A stretch of 64,000 nucleotides of DNA from Polaribacter sp. Hel1_33_78. Its GTDB lineage: Bacteria > Bacteroidota > Bacteroidia > Flavobacteriales > Flavobacteriaceae. The stretch is from positions 2,687,501 to 2,751,500 of the forward strand of contig NZ_LT629794.1 in NCBI RefSeq assembly GCF_900106075.1. Direction: 5' to 3'. The notes below the pieces were generated by a model. It was not told the DNA's origin, did no database searches, and saw only the letters and a list, made by a program, of their open reading frames with translations. Both the position numbers and the translations under genes were made by a program. Positions 25,948-35,195 of this stretch are shown here, one piece after another; the stretch's first letter is position 1; each line of letters opens with the position of its first letter.

Positions 25948-26379
25948 ATGTCTATGAAAAATTATTATTTAATTTTAACCAAAAACTTTCTCGGGATTGG
26001 ATATCTACTATTATTTTTAATTGGATTCTTTATCAATGATTTAAATTTATATCATATTGGAGGTGGTGGAATGTTCATTTTTATGGTTGTGATGACCATC
26101 AGTCAATCAAAAAAATTATTTTTATTTCTTTTTATGGCCTCAATTGGATGTATCGTTGCATTTTTTGCTTCAAAGTGGTGGCTTGGACTCTTTTGGGTTA
26201 GTTCACTTTATTCAGCTGAACAGTTATTTGGAGTTAGTCCATTATTGAAAAATAAGAAAAAATTAATAGAGGGAATCTCTAAGAAAACAACTATCAGGGA
26301 TAACATAGAACTCTCCGAAATTCTATTTTTCATAGCACTAATAATTGCACCGTATGTATTCGTAAACCATATACATTAG
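25948..26379 (+). CDS. Hypothetical small membrane protein
   Basis: I do not recognise this 143-residue protein. It has about four hydrophobic segments (residues 10-28, 36-52, 57-84 and 121-139), with a basic loop (LLKNKKKLIEGISKKTTIR) before the last. No catalytic motif is visible. Expression is likely controlled by the palindrome-type promoter at 25739-25781, placing it in the same putative CRP/FNR-family regulon as the BON protein. The ATG at 25948 is followed by a second ATG two codons later, which could equally be used. Confidence 0.65.
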   Translation: MSMKNYYLILTKNFLGIGYLLLFLIGFFINDLNLYHIGGGGMFIFMVVMTISQSKKLFLFLFMASIGCIVAFFASKWWLGLFWVSSLYSAEQLFGVSPLLKNKKKLIEGISKKTTIRDNIELSEILFFIALIIAPYVFVNHIH

Positions 26380-26599
26380 AAAAGACAAAAACAATAAGAG
26401 CATCCATCAAATCGTTTTTTACTGAGTCCTTAGAACCATAGAGAAAAAATATCCGTAAAGGAAATAACTCTCGAATTAAGACTTCAGAAAAACATTAAGC
26501 TCTCTTTTAACTATATAACATCGACTAGGATCTGTGAAATATCAACCTAAAAATTAATTTTAAACTGTAACCATATTTTTAGGGCAATATCTCATAGAC

Positions 26600-26986
26600 C
26601 TAAGCCTCTAAAATATCCGATATATTTGGTTTAAAGTAATTTGGTCCTTTTAAAACTTTACCATCTTCTCTATAAATTGGTTCACCATCTTCACCCAATT
26701 TACTCATATTACTTCTTTGTATTTCATTAAAAACGGCTTCAATTTTTTCTTGCATTCCATGCTCTATTATAGTTCCACATAAAATGTACAACATGTCTCC
26801 TAGCGCATCTGCAACTTCAACTAAATCATTGTTATTCGCAGCTTCTAAATATTCTTCATTTTCTTCACGCATTAACTTATAGCGTAATAAGTTTCTATCT
26901 TCTCCAATATGGGCAATCGGTGAATTGTTCATATTCAATTTAAAAGCGGTATGAAATTTAGTTACTGCTGTTATTTTGTTTTTCAT
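26600..26986 (-). CDS. MazG/HisE-like nucleoside triphosphate pyrophosphohydrolase
   Basis: This 128-residue protein has the all-alpha NTP-PPase pattern: the metal-binding Glu motif REENEEYLEA (residues about 40-49) and the partner motif EVADALGDMLYILCG (57-71) with conserved Asp residues. Enzymes of this type cleave NTPs to NMP and pyrophosphate and often clear non-standard nucleotides. The C-terminus carries NMSKLGEDGEPIYREDGKVLKGPNYF, which is typical of the phage-like/bacterial PRA-PH relatives. It is a single gene on the minus strand with AT-rich flanks. Confidence 0.82.
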   Translation of the reverse strand: MKNKITAVTKFHTAFKLNMNNSPIAHIGEDRNLLRYKLMREENEEYLEAANNNDLVEVADALGDMLYILCGTIIEHGMQEKIEAVFNEIQRSNMSKLGEDGEPIYREDGKVLKGPNYFKPNISDILEA

Positions 26987-27119
26987 TTTTAGTTTGTTTT
27001 TATATATTTTAGTTATTATTTGGAGAAAAGACAGAATTACTACAACTCAAATTTATTTTATTATTAAATCTCTAAATTTTTCGAAATAATATTTTTACTA
27101 CAATTTGTTCTCGATAATT

Positions 27120-27848
27120 TTAGAGTACTTTTTTTAATATCCAAGCGGGCGCTAATTTTAAAATCCAAGCAATTAATTGCCATCGTTTAGATATATAAGC
27201 AACTCTTTTTTTGTTTTTAATAGCGACATAAATTTGTTTTACTGCTTTCTCTAAAGGAACCAACCAAAATACACCGTCTTCTAAAGTCACAGCCATATCT
27301 GTCGCTACAAATCCTGGTCTAATTTCTGTGATAAAAACCTTCTTCGATTTAATTGACTTCGTTTTGATATACAAACTCTCTAAATATGCTTTTTGATATG
27401 CTTTAGATGCAAAATAAACTGGCGCAGAGCGATTTCCTCGAATAGAAGCTATCGATGAAATACCCACTAAGTGTCCAAATTGTTGTTTTTTAAATAGATT
27501 ATAACTTAAAGTATATACTCTTGTAACTCCTAAAACATTGGTATTTATACTTTGCGCTTCTTTATCCCACTCAAACTTAGGATTTATATGAACAACTCCT
27601 GAAGATTGAATAACTAAATCTATTGTTTCGAATTCTTCTACAATCTCATTGAAAATTTTTTCGACCTCTTTTACATTTTGAATGTCATTTTGCTTTACTA
27701 AAACTTGATTTGGATATTCATTTTTTAATGCTGTTAACTTCTCTAATCTTCTTCCTGTGATTGCTACGTTATAACCTTCATTTAATAAAATTTTGGCTAT
27801 AGATTTCCCAATACCAGAAGTTGCTCCAAAAACGATGACGTTCTTCAT
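27120..27848 (-). CDS. SDR family NAD(P)-dependent oxidoreductase
   Basis: This 242-residue short-chain dehydrogenase shows GATSGIG at residues 8-14, TGRRLEKL (the Arg pair suggests NADPH), the NDIQNV strand, VIQSSGVVH in place of NNAG, GISSIASIRG with the catalytic Ser, and YFASK with the catalytic Tyr and Lys. The C-terminal 30 residues are hydrophobic and basic (WQLIAWILKLAPAWILKKVL), suggesting membrane association, as in several fatty-acyl or sphingoid SDRs. The substrate is unknown. It is divergent from the small membrane protein gene at 27947. Confidence 0.85.
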   Translation of the reverse strand: MKNVIVFGATSGIGKSIAKILLNEGYNVAITGRRLEKLTALKNEYPNQVLVKQNDIQNVKEVEKIFNEIVEEFETIDLVIQSSGVVHINPKFEWDKEAQSINTNVLGVTRVYTLSYNLFKKQQFGHLVGISSIASIRGNRSAPVYFASKAYQKAYLESLYIKTKSIKSKKVFITEIRPGFVATDMAVTLEDGVFWLVPLEKAVKQIYVAIKNKKRVAYISKRWQLIAWILKLAPAWILKKVL

Positions 27849-27946
27849 TTAATTTGTAATTTTGCAACATACAAGATATAGAAACTTTATGAAAAACTGA
27901 ACCTTCATGAAATCTAATATTTTAAAACTTATAAAGAATTAAAACT

Positions 27947-28153
27947 ATGTTTTTGAGTGCATTTTTTTCTACGGGTAGAATTATTTTTATCATTTTATTT
28001 GTGATTGGTTTTGGAGGTGCTATAGCTTGGAGCTATCGAAAAGACATCAAAAATCATGAACGTTATTATAAAAGTGCTGGCAAAAAAGTAGCTATTTATG
28101 GGGGATTGATTATTGCTGTTTTTCTTGCGATTAGAATTTTGTTTGGTAATTAA
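27947..28153 (+). CDS. Small two-helix membrane protein
   Basis: This 68-residue protein has two hydrophobic helices (about 10-28 and 48-66) separated by a charged loop (YRKDIKNHERYYKSAGKK). Similar small proteins are common in flavobacteria, with no known function. It is divergent from the SDR gene and overlaps the potassium channel gene by 4 bp tail to tail. Confidence 0.65.
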   Translation: MFLSAFFSTGRIIFIILFVIGFGGAIAWSYRKDIKNHERYYKSAGKKVAIYGGLIIAVFLAIRILFGN

Positions 28154-29073
28154 ACATCCATTTTCTCTACTTCACTCAATTTATTATGATCTAAAACAGT
28201 ATAACCTTCATCATCGAAACTAGAGGAAGGAACATATTTTACATCCATCATTAAATCACTAAAATGGTAGTTATAAATTTGATATACTTTTTGCGAAAAT
28301 GATTCTTCATGATAGTTTATGAGCAAATATAAATGCGCATCTAAGTTTTTAATTTCTTCTTTAGAATATTTAAACAACGGACTTTTATCATCAATTTCAT
28401 GCACTACCGTCCAAATTGTTGGCAAGTACATAATTTTATTTCGTTCTAAACTTAGTGTATAAAAATTACGTTTAAACTCTCCATTTTTATCTTTTTCAGA
28501 AATAGATAAGGTTACCGTAATTTCGGGTTCAATCATTACGGTTTCTCTGCTATTCATTAATCGAAACATTAAAGCTTTATTTTCTTTAAAATCTCTTATA
28601 ATAAGGTTTTTACTGAATTTTAAAGAAGCTTTAGGTTTTGAAAAACGACCATATAATAACCCCGTAATAAATGAAAAACTTAACAAACCAATCATAGCTT
28701 CAAAAGCGGCAATTAAGTTGGCCATAATTCCTTTTGGTGCAATTCCACCATAACCAACAGTCGTTAGTGTTTGTGCACTAAAGAAAAATCCGTTTAAGAA
28801 ATCTGCAAAAAAAGTACCTCTTGTTTTAGTTATTTCTTCAATACCAATTGCAACATACAGCAATCCAAAAAAGACATTAAAAAGTGTATATGAAAGGATA
28901 ATTAACAAGAAAAAATGAAACCAAGAAATATCAACAAAGAAGGTATATAAATCGTTTATATTTCTTTTTCTATTCATGTGACTTACATTACTACTGCCGT
29001 CATCATTCATAATACTCTGTGCATTCTCCCGAGTGCTGTAACCAATACCTGGGTCTTTTGTTTTTCTTGCCAT
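28150..29073 (-). CDS. Inward-rectifier-type (Kir-like) potassium channel
   Basis: This protein (307 residues from the ATG at 29073) is a bacterial Kir homologue. Two transmembrane helices (about 52-78 and 120-145) flank a pore helix and the selectivity filter TTVGYGGIAPKG. The cytoplasmic C-terminus is Ig-like, as in KirBac (LKFSKNLIIRDFKENKALMFRLMNSRETVMIEPEITVTLS). A start five codons upstream at 29088 is possible, but that stretch is part of the hairpin terminator of the neighbouring gene, so 29073 is preferred. The channel probably passes K+ and is gated by cytoplasmic ligand binding; which one cannot be read here. Confidence 0.9.
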   Translation of the reverse strand: MARKTKDPGIGYSTRENAQSIMNDDGSSNVSHMNRKRNINDLYTFFVDISWFHFFLLIILSYTLFNVFFGLLYVAIGIEEITKTRGTFFADFLNGFFFSAQTLTTVGYGGIAPKGIMANLIAAFEAMIGLLSFSFITGLLYGRFSKPKASLKFSKNLIIRDFKENKALMFRLMNSRETVMIEPEITVTLSISEKDKNGEFKRNFYTLSLERNKIMYLPTIWTVVHEIDDKSPLFKYSKEEIKNLDAHLYLLINYHEESFSQKVYQIYNYHFSDLMMDVKYVPSSSFDDEGYTVLDHNKLSEVEKMDV

Positions 29074-29085
29074 TCTGTAAAAATA

Positions 29086-29117
29086 CAAAAACCGACTCTT
29101 CTCAGAATCGGTTTTTG
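29086..29117 (-). terminator. Hairpin terminator downstream of the DPP III gene
   Basis: AAAAACCGA (29087-29095) pairs with TCGGTTTTT (29108-29116), with further inner pairing TCT/AGA. On the minus strand it follows the stop at 29137 and is followed by T residues. Confidence 0.72.
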
Positions 29118-29136
29118 AAATTGTATGTTTTTTGTT

Positions 29137-31167
29137 TTAATTCTCCGTTCCTAAAAAATTATAATTTTTAGAGTAGAATAACATCTGCTCCTCAAAAGTC
29201 TTTGGTTGCGTTACAACAATATCCAAAATAGATTCGTTTTCATCCAACTTTGTAGCTAAAACAGGATTTACAAAACCACTATATGGTGCCGAAGTAAATT
29301 GTTCATTTCTCTTAATTACTTCTTTATGAATCTGCTGATCTACTTTTACTCCGTAACCTTCTACTAATTTTTTAGCGGCTTCAAAATCTCCCTCAGATTT
29401 TATACGTTGAGTTTCACGTAATAATTTACCAAAAATTTCTCTTAACTTTTCGTAATTAGTAATATTGAAGTAAGTCTTGTTATTCTCTTTTACGATTTTT
29501 TCTATCACATTTTCTTTTTCACCTTGTTCAAACGCCCAAGCAGAGACCCATTGGCGATTCACCATATGATCTTCTTCGATTTCATCACCTAAATTAATTC
29601 TTATTAACTGTGTCATTAAACCATTTCTGATGTATCCATCATACGCAGCCATTCCTAGCTCTTTATAATTATCGGTTAAACCTAACTCTTGTAATTTTGG
29701 ATCCATTAAATAATACAAACCAACTAAATCTGCACGTCCTTCTTCCATGGTAGAAGCATAATTTTGAAGTGTTTCTTTAGGTTGACCGACACCATCATTT
29801 ATTTGACCAGAGGCATGCCCAACAACCTCATGCAAAGCTGTATGTAGCTTGTCAGAAATTTGACCATATTTTTCTTCTAATCTTATCTCCTCATCATCAT
29901 GAGCAAATTCTTTTAAACGTCCTGTGCCACCTGCATTGTTGTATGCGCCTATAATGTTACCAAGAGAAACCGATTTAGAACCATGTTGTTGCCTTATCCA
30001 ATTATTGTTTGGCAAATTCACGCCAATTGGTGTACTTGGAGATGCATCTCCTGCTTCACTTGCAACATTCACAGTTTTATAAGAAACACCTACTACATTT
30101 TCTTTTTTATGAGTTGGATCTAATGGGGCATTATCTTCAAACCACTGTGCATTATCCGATAAAACTTTCATTTTACGGGACATATCAAAATCTTTAATTT
30201 GAACAACAGTTTCATAAGAACCTCTGTAACCTTTTGGGTCGTTATAGACTTCAATAAAACCGTTAATCCAATCTATATTCCCTTCAATAGATGTTACCCA
30301 AGCAATGCAATATTTATCCCAAGTATCTAAACTACCTGTTTTATAATAATCAATTAACAAACTTAGAGCATTTGCTTGTTTATCGTTTTCTGCTACTCCT
30401 TTTGCTTTTTCTAACCAAATAATAATATTATCAATCGCAGCTCCATACATTCCTCCAGATTTCCAAACTTTTTCAAGTAACTTTCCGTTCTCTCTCACTA
30501 ATTTAGAGTTTAAACCTGCTTCAACTGGCATTCCTTTAGGACCTTTGTATGCTGTTTTATAGAAATCAACAACATCTTTATCCGTAATATCTGGTGCATA
30601 AAAATTTATTGCTGATGACAAAACGTTGTCATTTCCAGATTTTTTGTTTACTTTTTTCGTATCTGCATCGTTAAATAATACTTCAATAATATCTGCAGAT
30701 AATTCTGAATTAGAATTTTTCAACAATTCGCTTACAAAATATTCCTTTGTAAATTCTGGCTTAATTTTATCATTAGAATAGTGATGATGAATTCCGTTTG
30801 AGAACCAAACTCTTTTTAAATATGTTTTAAAGAATTTAAAATTTTCACTTTCTCTATCTCCTTTATAGTTTTGATTGACACTTTCTAGAGCTTTTCTAAT
30901 ACTTAAATTATAGCGGTAATTTTGATCCCACATAATATCTCTACCTGCTAAACCTGCTTGCGTTAAATAATACACAAGTTTTTTTTCTTTTAAGGTAAGT
31001 TCTTCAAAACCGGGTATTTGGTAACGTAATACTTTGATATCTGCAAATTGCTCTACAAAATGATTAAATTCAGTTTCCGCTTTTACAGTTTTCTGGTTAT
31101 TTTCTGATTTACAAGAAATCAATAAGGCAGCTAGTAAAAACGTGTAAATTATATGTTTTATTTTCAT
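29137..31167 (-). CDS. Dipeptidyl peptidase III family (M49) zinc peptidase, lipoprotein
   Basis: This 676-residue protein is an M49-type metallopeptidase, which removes dipeptides from peptide N-termini. I chose the ATG at 31167, 26 codons inside the longest frame, because it begins a lipoprotein signal (YTFLLAALLISCKSEN). The zinc motif HEVVGH (ALHEVVGHASGQIND) and the second zinc/Glu motif MEEGRADLVGLYY are both visible; they match the HExxGH and EExRAE pattern of DPP III. Other conserved stretches are SLGNIIGAYN and QWVSAWAFEQGE. It is predicted to act at the outer face of a membrane. It is the last gene of a four-gene minus-strand unit that also holds an M24 peptidase. Confidence 0.88.
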   Translation of the reverse strand: MKIKHIIYTFLLAALLISCKSENNQKTVKAETEFNHFVEQFADIKVLRYQIPGFEELTLKEKKLVYYLTQAGLAGRDIMWDQNYRYNLSIRKALESVNQNYKGDRESENFKFFKTYLKRVWFSNGIHHHYSNDKIKPEFTKEYFVSELLKNSNSELSADIIEVLFNDADTKKVNKKSGNDNVLSSAINFYAPDITDKDVVDFYKTAYKGPKGMPVEAGLNSKLVRENGKLLEKVWKSGGMYGAAIDNIIIWLEKAKGVAENDKQANALSLLIDYYKTGSLDTWDKYCIAWVTSIEGNIDWINGFIEVYNDPKGYRGSYETVVQIKDFDMSRKMKVLSDNAQWFEDNAPLDPTHKKENVVGVSYKTVNVASEAGDASPSTPIGVNLPNNNWIRQQHGSKSVSLGNIIGAYNNAGGTGRLKEFAHDDEEIRLEEKYGQISDKLHTALHEVVGHASGQINDGVGQPKETLQNYASTMEEGRADLVGLYYLMDPKLQELGLTDNYKELGMAAYDGYIRNGLMTQLIRINLGDEIEEDHMVNRQWVSAWAFEQGEKENVIEKIVKENNKTYFNITNYEKLREIFGKLLRETQRIKSEGDFEAAKKLVEGYGVKVDQQIHKEVIKRNEQFTSAPYSGFVNPVLATKLDENESILDIVVTQPKTFEEQMLFYSKNYNFLGTEN

Positions 31168-31205
31168 TTTATTAAATTTATAATTGATCCATAAATATAC
31201 AAAAT

Positions 31206-31967
31206 TTATACGTGATTTCTTTGGATACTTTTTAGCCTTGACCAAGTTATTTTATGTCTTTGGGTGTACATAAAAAAGCATCCAATATCCAATAAAAAGT
31301 AAAATAAACTAATACCACTAGGAGGATTATTACTGGGCAAAAAGGTAAAAACATCAAATGCAGTAGAAGGCCATTTCCAACACCCAAATGCAGTTCCTCC
31401 AATTTCTAGAGTAGCGACTAAAATATACATTGAAAAGAAGAACAGTTTATCTTTTGGTCTTTTCCAAAGTAGTAAAAACATACAAATAGTCATTACAAAG
31501 CCAAAAACATCTGTAAAGAAAATTAAATACACAGTGGCAAAAATTCCAATACAAATTCCAAATAATCTTTCAATTTTTTTATGATACTTTCTTACTATTG
31601 GTGCTTTGCTAAACATAAAAATACGTCCGTATAAAGCTGCATGCCCTAAGGGAACGTATAATGGTACATTTTCTAAGCGATAGGTATACATATTTAAACC
31701 TCTAGAAAATAAATATTCTCCTCCAAAGCCTAAAATTACAGCATAAATCATTAATTCTTTAGTTCTTGGATTTGCTCTCCAGTACATTACAATAAATCCA
31801 AAAATCATTAAAATATTAATAGGTATTTGAGAATCTAAAATGTTTTCTACAAAATAAATACTATCAAAAAAAAGAACGAAAACGAAAATAATAAAGAGTC
31901 CGAATCTCCTATTAAAAACATTTATGAATTTCTTTAAATCGTATTTTGGGATTTTTAATACACCCAT
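31206..31967 (-). CDS. Hypothetical multi-pass membrane protein
   Basis: I do not recognise this 253-residue protein. It has about seven hydrophobic segments (near 24-40, 49-62, 71-84, 105-117, 134-150, 155-165, 174-190 and 222-235) and conserved-looking polar motifs such as GGEYLFSRGLNMYTYRLENVPLYVPLGHA and GTAFGCWKWPSTAF, which could form a membrane active site. Its start shares one base with the stop of tag, and the DPP III gene begins 38 bp after its stop, so it is inside the operon. Function unknown. Confidence 0.7.
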   Translation of the reverse strand: MGVLKIPKYDLKKFINVFNRRFGLFIIFVFVLFFDSIYFVENILDSQIPINILMIFGFIVMYWRANPRTKELMIYAVILGFGGEYLFSRGLNMYTYRLENVPLYVPLGHAALYGRIFMFSKAPIVRKYHKKIERLFGICIGIFATVYLIFFTDVFGFVMTICMFLLLWKRPKDKLFFFSMYILVATLEIGGTAFGCWKWPSTAFDVFTFLPSNNPPSGISLFYFLLDIGCFFMYTQRHKITWSRLKSIQRNHV

Positions 31968-32524
31968 TACTTTGGATATTTATAACATTCAGTTGTATGA
32001 TCATTTACCATACCAACTGCTTGCATATATGCATATATTACAGTTGAGCCAACAAATTTAAAACCTCTTTTTTTTAAATCTTTAGAAATTTTATCAGACA
32101 ATTCTGTAGTAGCAGGAACTTCCTCTCTTTTATGAAATTTATTAATAATAGGTTTGCCTTCTACATAAGACCAAATAAATTTAGAAAATGAGCCAAATTC
32201 TTCTTGCACTTGCATAAACAATTGTGCATTTGCAATGACACTTTTTATTTTTAATTTATTTCTGATAATACCTGCATCTTGTAATAAAGACAAGTATTTA
32301 CTTTCAGTATATTTTGCTATTTTTTCATAATCGAAATTATTAAAAGCTTTTCTAAAATTTTCTCTTTTATTTAAAATGGTAATCCAACTTAAACCTGCTT
32401 GAAAAGTTTCTAACACTAAAAATTCGAACAAAGTTTCATCATCATAAACAGGCTGCCCCCATTCATTATCATGATATTCTTGATATAATTTACTATCTGA
32501 CACCCAAAAACATCGAGACTTCAT
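31967..32524 (-). CDS. tag: DNA-3-methyladenine glycosylase I
   Basis: Tag excises 3-methyladenine from alkylated DNA. The 185-residue protein has the family signature: CFWVSDSKLYQEYHDNEWGQPVYDDETLFEFLVLETFQAGLSW covers the N-terminal zinc and base-pocket region (with Cys4, His17, Glu20, Trp21). Also seen are NKRENFRKAFNNFD, KRGFKFVGSTVIYAYMQAVGMVNDH and the final Cys-containing HTTECYKY that completes the Zn site with His residues. It is immediately adjacent to the M24 peptidase gene upstream and coupled to the membrane protein downstream. Confidence 0.95.
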   Translation of the reverse strand: MKSRCFWVSDSKLYQEYHDNEWGQPVYDDETLFEFLVLETFQAGLSWITILNKRENFRKAFNNFDYEKIAKYTESKYLSLLQDAGIIRNKLKIKSVIANAQLFMQVQEEFGSFSKFIWSYVEGKPIINKFHKREEVPATTELSDKISKDLKKRGFKFVGSTVIYAYMQAVGMVNDHTTECYKYPK

Positions 32525-33871
32525 TTATTTAGTTTCTATTGGTTTAATATTTGTTTGCCTTTCATTAACATATTCAAAAATATCATCACCAAAAAAGCCA
32601 GCTTCTTCTAGCATAATTCTAATATCTTTTTGCCATTCTTTTATAGTTACTGAGGTGTTTAGCTCAATTGCATATGCAGTATTTTTTTGCAAAGGATAGT
32701 CCCCTTTAAAAGGAACTCCATTTTGAGAATCCCACATACCAATTGTGGTCCCCGCACTATGACCATATTTCCCTAAAGGATGAGTATAAATTGACGGTTT
32801 TAATCCTTCTTCTTTTGCTTGAGATAAAGATTCTGATAAAATTTGATTCCCAGTTTTACCAAACTTCATAGAACTTGTTAAAATATCTTGCAGTCTATTT
32901 CCTTTCTTAAAAGCATCTTTTAAAAATTGTGGAACCTGCTTTTCATCATCTTTTAAAACATAAGCATGCTGCTGACAATCTGTATTTAACCCAACATAAG
33001 TAATCCCAAAATCACAATGTAATAAATCTCCTTTTTGAATAATCTGTTCTTCTTTCCCTTTAGAAAAAGATTCAATATGTGATTTTAAAACTTCTTTATT
33101 CCTTTGCGCATCTATTGTTGGATGAAACCAAGTTTCTAAACCTAAACTTGTTACTTTTTGGCGCAAAAACCAAACAACATCATCTGTTGAAGTTACACCA
33201 GGAACAATTACTTCCTTAGAAAAAGCTTCATCAATAATATCGTGAGTAATTTTTACTAACTCTCTAAATAATTCTAATTCTTTTTTAGTTCTAGTTTCTA
33301 TCCAAGCAATCGCTAATTTTTCTGCTGAAACCAATTTTGAACCTAATTCTTCTGGCAAATTCTCCTTTAATTCATCATAATCTGTTTTTACTAAACCATC
33401 TGCTAATGGAAAGTGTTTTGAAAAATTAATTCCGATCTTTTTAGGATTTCTCTCTCTTATCATTTCTGCTAAAGCGACCCACTGATTGGGTTCCTTTTCT
33501 TTATCCCAGGCAGATTTTATGCTTTTCCCTATATTATATCTTGCTACCGCTAATCTTTCTAAAGTGTTTTTTTCTTTATTTCTATAAAAAACAATAATAG
33601 TTCTTCTCCTTGCATTTAACCAAGTTGCGGGTAACATTGTCTTTAAAACTGGATCTTCATTATATTCTCTAGAAATTAATAGCCACATATCAATCTCTGA
33701 TTTGTCCATTAATTCTGGAAGCAAATTTGTAAATCTATCTTCTAAAAGTTTGTCTTTTAAAGCTGCCCTATCCTTTTCTTCTAAAATTGAATATTGATTC
33801 TTTACCAATACTTTTTTCGTGCAAGAAAAGAAAATACAAAAAACAAGAATTACTACTATTTTAAACTTCAT
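32525..33871 (-). CDS. M24 family metallopeptidase (Xaa-Pro aminopeptidase-like), lipoprotein
   Basis: This 448-residue protein starts with a lipoprotein signal (VVILVFCIFFSCTKK, Cys16). An N-terminal creatinase-like domain (about 30-190, with IDMWLLISREYNEDPV and ARRRTIIVFYRN) precedes the pita-bread catalytic domain. Metal ligands are visible in LLHCDFGITYVGLNTDCQQ (two Asp), GKYGHSAGTTIG (His), YAIELN (Glu) and the late MLEEAGF (Glu). It should cleave N-terminal residues, probably before proline, outside the cytoplasm. It is the first gene of the minus-strand unit with tag, a membrane protein and DPP III. Two exported exopeptidases in one operon suggest peptide scavenging. Confidence 0.88.
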   Translation of the reverse strand: MKFKIVVILVFCIFFSCTKKVLVKNQYSILEEKDRAALKDKLLEDRFTNLLPELMDKSEIDMWLLISREYNEDPVLKTMLPATWLNARRRTIIVFYRNKEKNTLERLAVARYNIGKSIKSAWDKEKEPNQWVALAEMIRERNPKKIGINFSKHFPLADGLVKTDYDELKENLPEELGSKLVSAEKLAIAWIETRTKKELELFRELVKITHDIIDEAFSKEVIVPGVTSTDDVVWFLRQKVTSLGLETWFHPTIDAQRNKEVLKSHIESFSKGKEEQIIQKGDLLHCDFGITYVGLNTDCQQHAYVLKDDEKQVPQFLKDAFKKGNRLQDILTSSMKFGKTGNQILSESLSQAKEEGLKPSIYTHPLGKYGHSAGTTIGMWDSQNGVPFKGDYPLQKNTAYAIELNTSVTIKEWQKDIRIMLEEAGFFGDDIFEYVNERQTNIKPIETK

Positions 33872-33971
33872 TTTTTTTGATTTTAATTTTTAAAATTAAT
33901 GTTAAAAGAATTAAAAACCAATGGTTTTTAAAGAAAATTTTGCAAATTTACATATCATAAAACTTCTGATT

Positions 33972-34406
33972 ATGAAACTTTTAAAACAAATACTTATCCT
34001 ATTTACTATTTCGATATTTTTTTCGGCATGCGGTTCGGCTTCCATAAATAGCCAAAAAACAAAAAAAGAAGAACCCGTTATTATTGCTAATGAACGTTTA
34101 GAATATGAAATTATAATTATTGATATTGGCTTTACAAGTTTTTTAAATTCTATCGCAAAACCTGAAGGATATTATTCTCAAAATTATTTAGAAGCTAGAA
34201 ATAGAGTTTGGGTTTTAGAATGGAACAATAGAGCCAGAAACCCTAGCCGATTTAACCCTAATATTTACGAAAACATAGTTGACTATCAACCAACTATAAA
34301 TTATGGCTATGAGGTAAATTATAAATTATATAATTACTTTTTATTTGCACAGCAAAAATATAAGATGAATTTGGGTGGCGGGTTTAGAGCCAACAGAATT
34401 AATTAG
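33972..34406 (+). CDS. DUF6146-type lipoprotein
   Basis: This 144-residue lipoprotein (from the ATG at 33972; an earlier in-frame ATG at 33921 would put 17 residues before the signal) has the signal LLKQILILFTISIFFSACGS. The mature part carries EYEIIIIDIGFTSFLNSIAKPEGYYSQNYLEARNRVWVLEWNNRARNP and YEVNYKLYNYFLFAQQKY, which I recognise as the DUF6146 family of Bacteroidetes. Function is unknown. It is divergent from the M24 peptidase gene and overlaps folA by 8 bp tail to tail. Confidence 0.7.
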   Translation: MKLLKQILILFTISIFFSACGSASINSQKTKKEEPVIIANERLEYEIIIIDIGFTSFLNSIAKPEGYYSQNYLEARNRVWVLEWNNRARNPSRFNPNIYENIVDYQPTINYGYEVNYKLYNYFLFAQQKYKMNLGGGFRANRIN

Positions 34407-34893
34407 TTCTCTTTTGAAATCTTAAAAAACTATAATCGAATTTATTCTTTTCATCGGCTTTAAAATCTTCTCTTGCAACTTCTTTCCAAATTTCGGGGTC
34501 TATTTCCGGGAAAAAAACATCTGCTTCAAACTCATGATGCACCAAAGTAATATCTAAAGTATCTCCAATATTATTTTCCATAGCATATTTATACACTTGA
34601 GCTCCACCAATAATAAAAATTTGATCGTCTTCTTTTGCTAATTCAACTGCCTCTTCCAGACTGTTTGCAACTAAACACCCATCTTTGAAGTATTTTTCAT
34701 TTCTAGTAATAATAATAGAAGTTCTATTTGGCAATGGTTTGCCTATAGATTCAAAAGTATTTCTACCCATTAAAATATGATGACCTGTAGTTGTTTTTTT
34801 AAAGCGTTTTAAATCTCCTGGCAAATACCATATTAAATCATTATCTTTTCCTAACGCATTATTTTTTGCAATTGCCGCTATAATTATAATCAT
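34399..34893 (-). CDS. folA: Dihydrofolate reductase
   Basis: FolA reduces dihydrofolate to tetrahydrofolate with NADPH, restoring the cofactor oxidised by thymidylate synthase. The 164-residue protein has all landmarks: IAAIAKNNALGKDNDLIWYLPGDLKRFKKTT (Trp and the catalytic acidic residue in LPGDL), HHILMGRNTFESIGKPLPNRTSIIITRN, and IFIIGGAQVYKYAM. Length is standard. thyA lies about 650 bp away on the same strand, with the CBM48 gene between them, so thymidylate metabolism is grouped here. Confidence 0.96.
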   Translation of the reverse strand: MIIIIAAIAKNNALGKDNDLIWYLPGDLKRFKKTTTGHHILMGRNTFESIGKPLPNRTSIIITRNEKYFKDGCLVANSLEEAVELAKEDDQIFIIGGAQVYKYAMENNIGDTLDITLVHHEFEADVFFPEIDPEIWKEVAREDFKADEKNKFDYSFLRFQKRTN

Positions 34894-35195
34894 TTGTGCT
34901 CTTTGAATTTATGCGAAATTACAGTAAATGTTTTGAGATTTGATGCTTTTTGCTCATTTTGAACTAAATCTTTAGAAAGCGAATACGTTTTCGATACAAA
35001 AATCGCTGATAATCAACTTAAAACAACTGTACATTATTTTAAAAATACAATAATTTAGTTCTACTTTTATTTTGAATTATCAATAATTTGAACACACAAT
35101 TTATGAAACTGATAATTCTCTAAAATTCTTATAATATTATTTTTGTAGCTATATTCTACTTCAATAAATTTACATTATAATTTAATTTAATAATT
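34894..35195. other. Intergenic region between folA and the CBM48 gene
   Basis: This 302-bp divergent spacer holds no gene. TATTTTTG at 35138-35145 is a perfect -7 box, 50 bp before the CBM48 ATG. No matching TTG is seen at 19-21 bp. TAATTTCG on the minus strand, near the folA start, is a weaker -7 candidate. Confidence 0.45.

Noticed and set aside
31168..31245. 26-residue N-terminal extension of the DPP III protein
   Set aside because: It runs into the preceding membrane-protein gene, and the lipoprotein signal starts at 31167.
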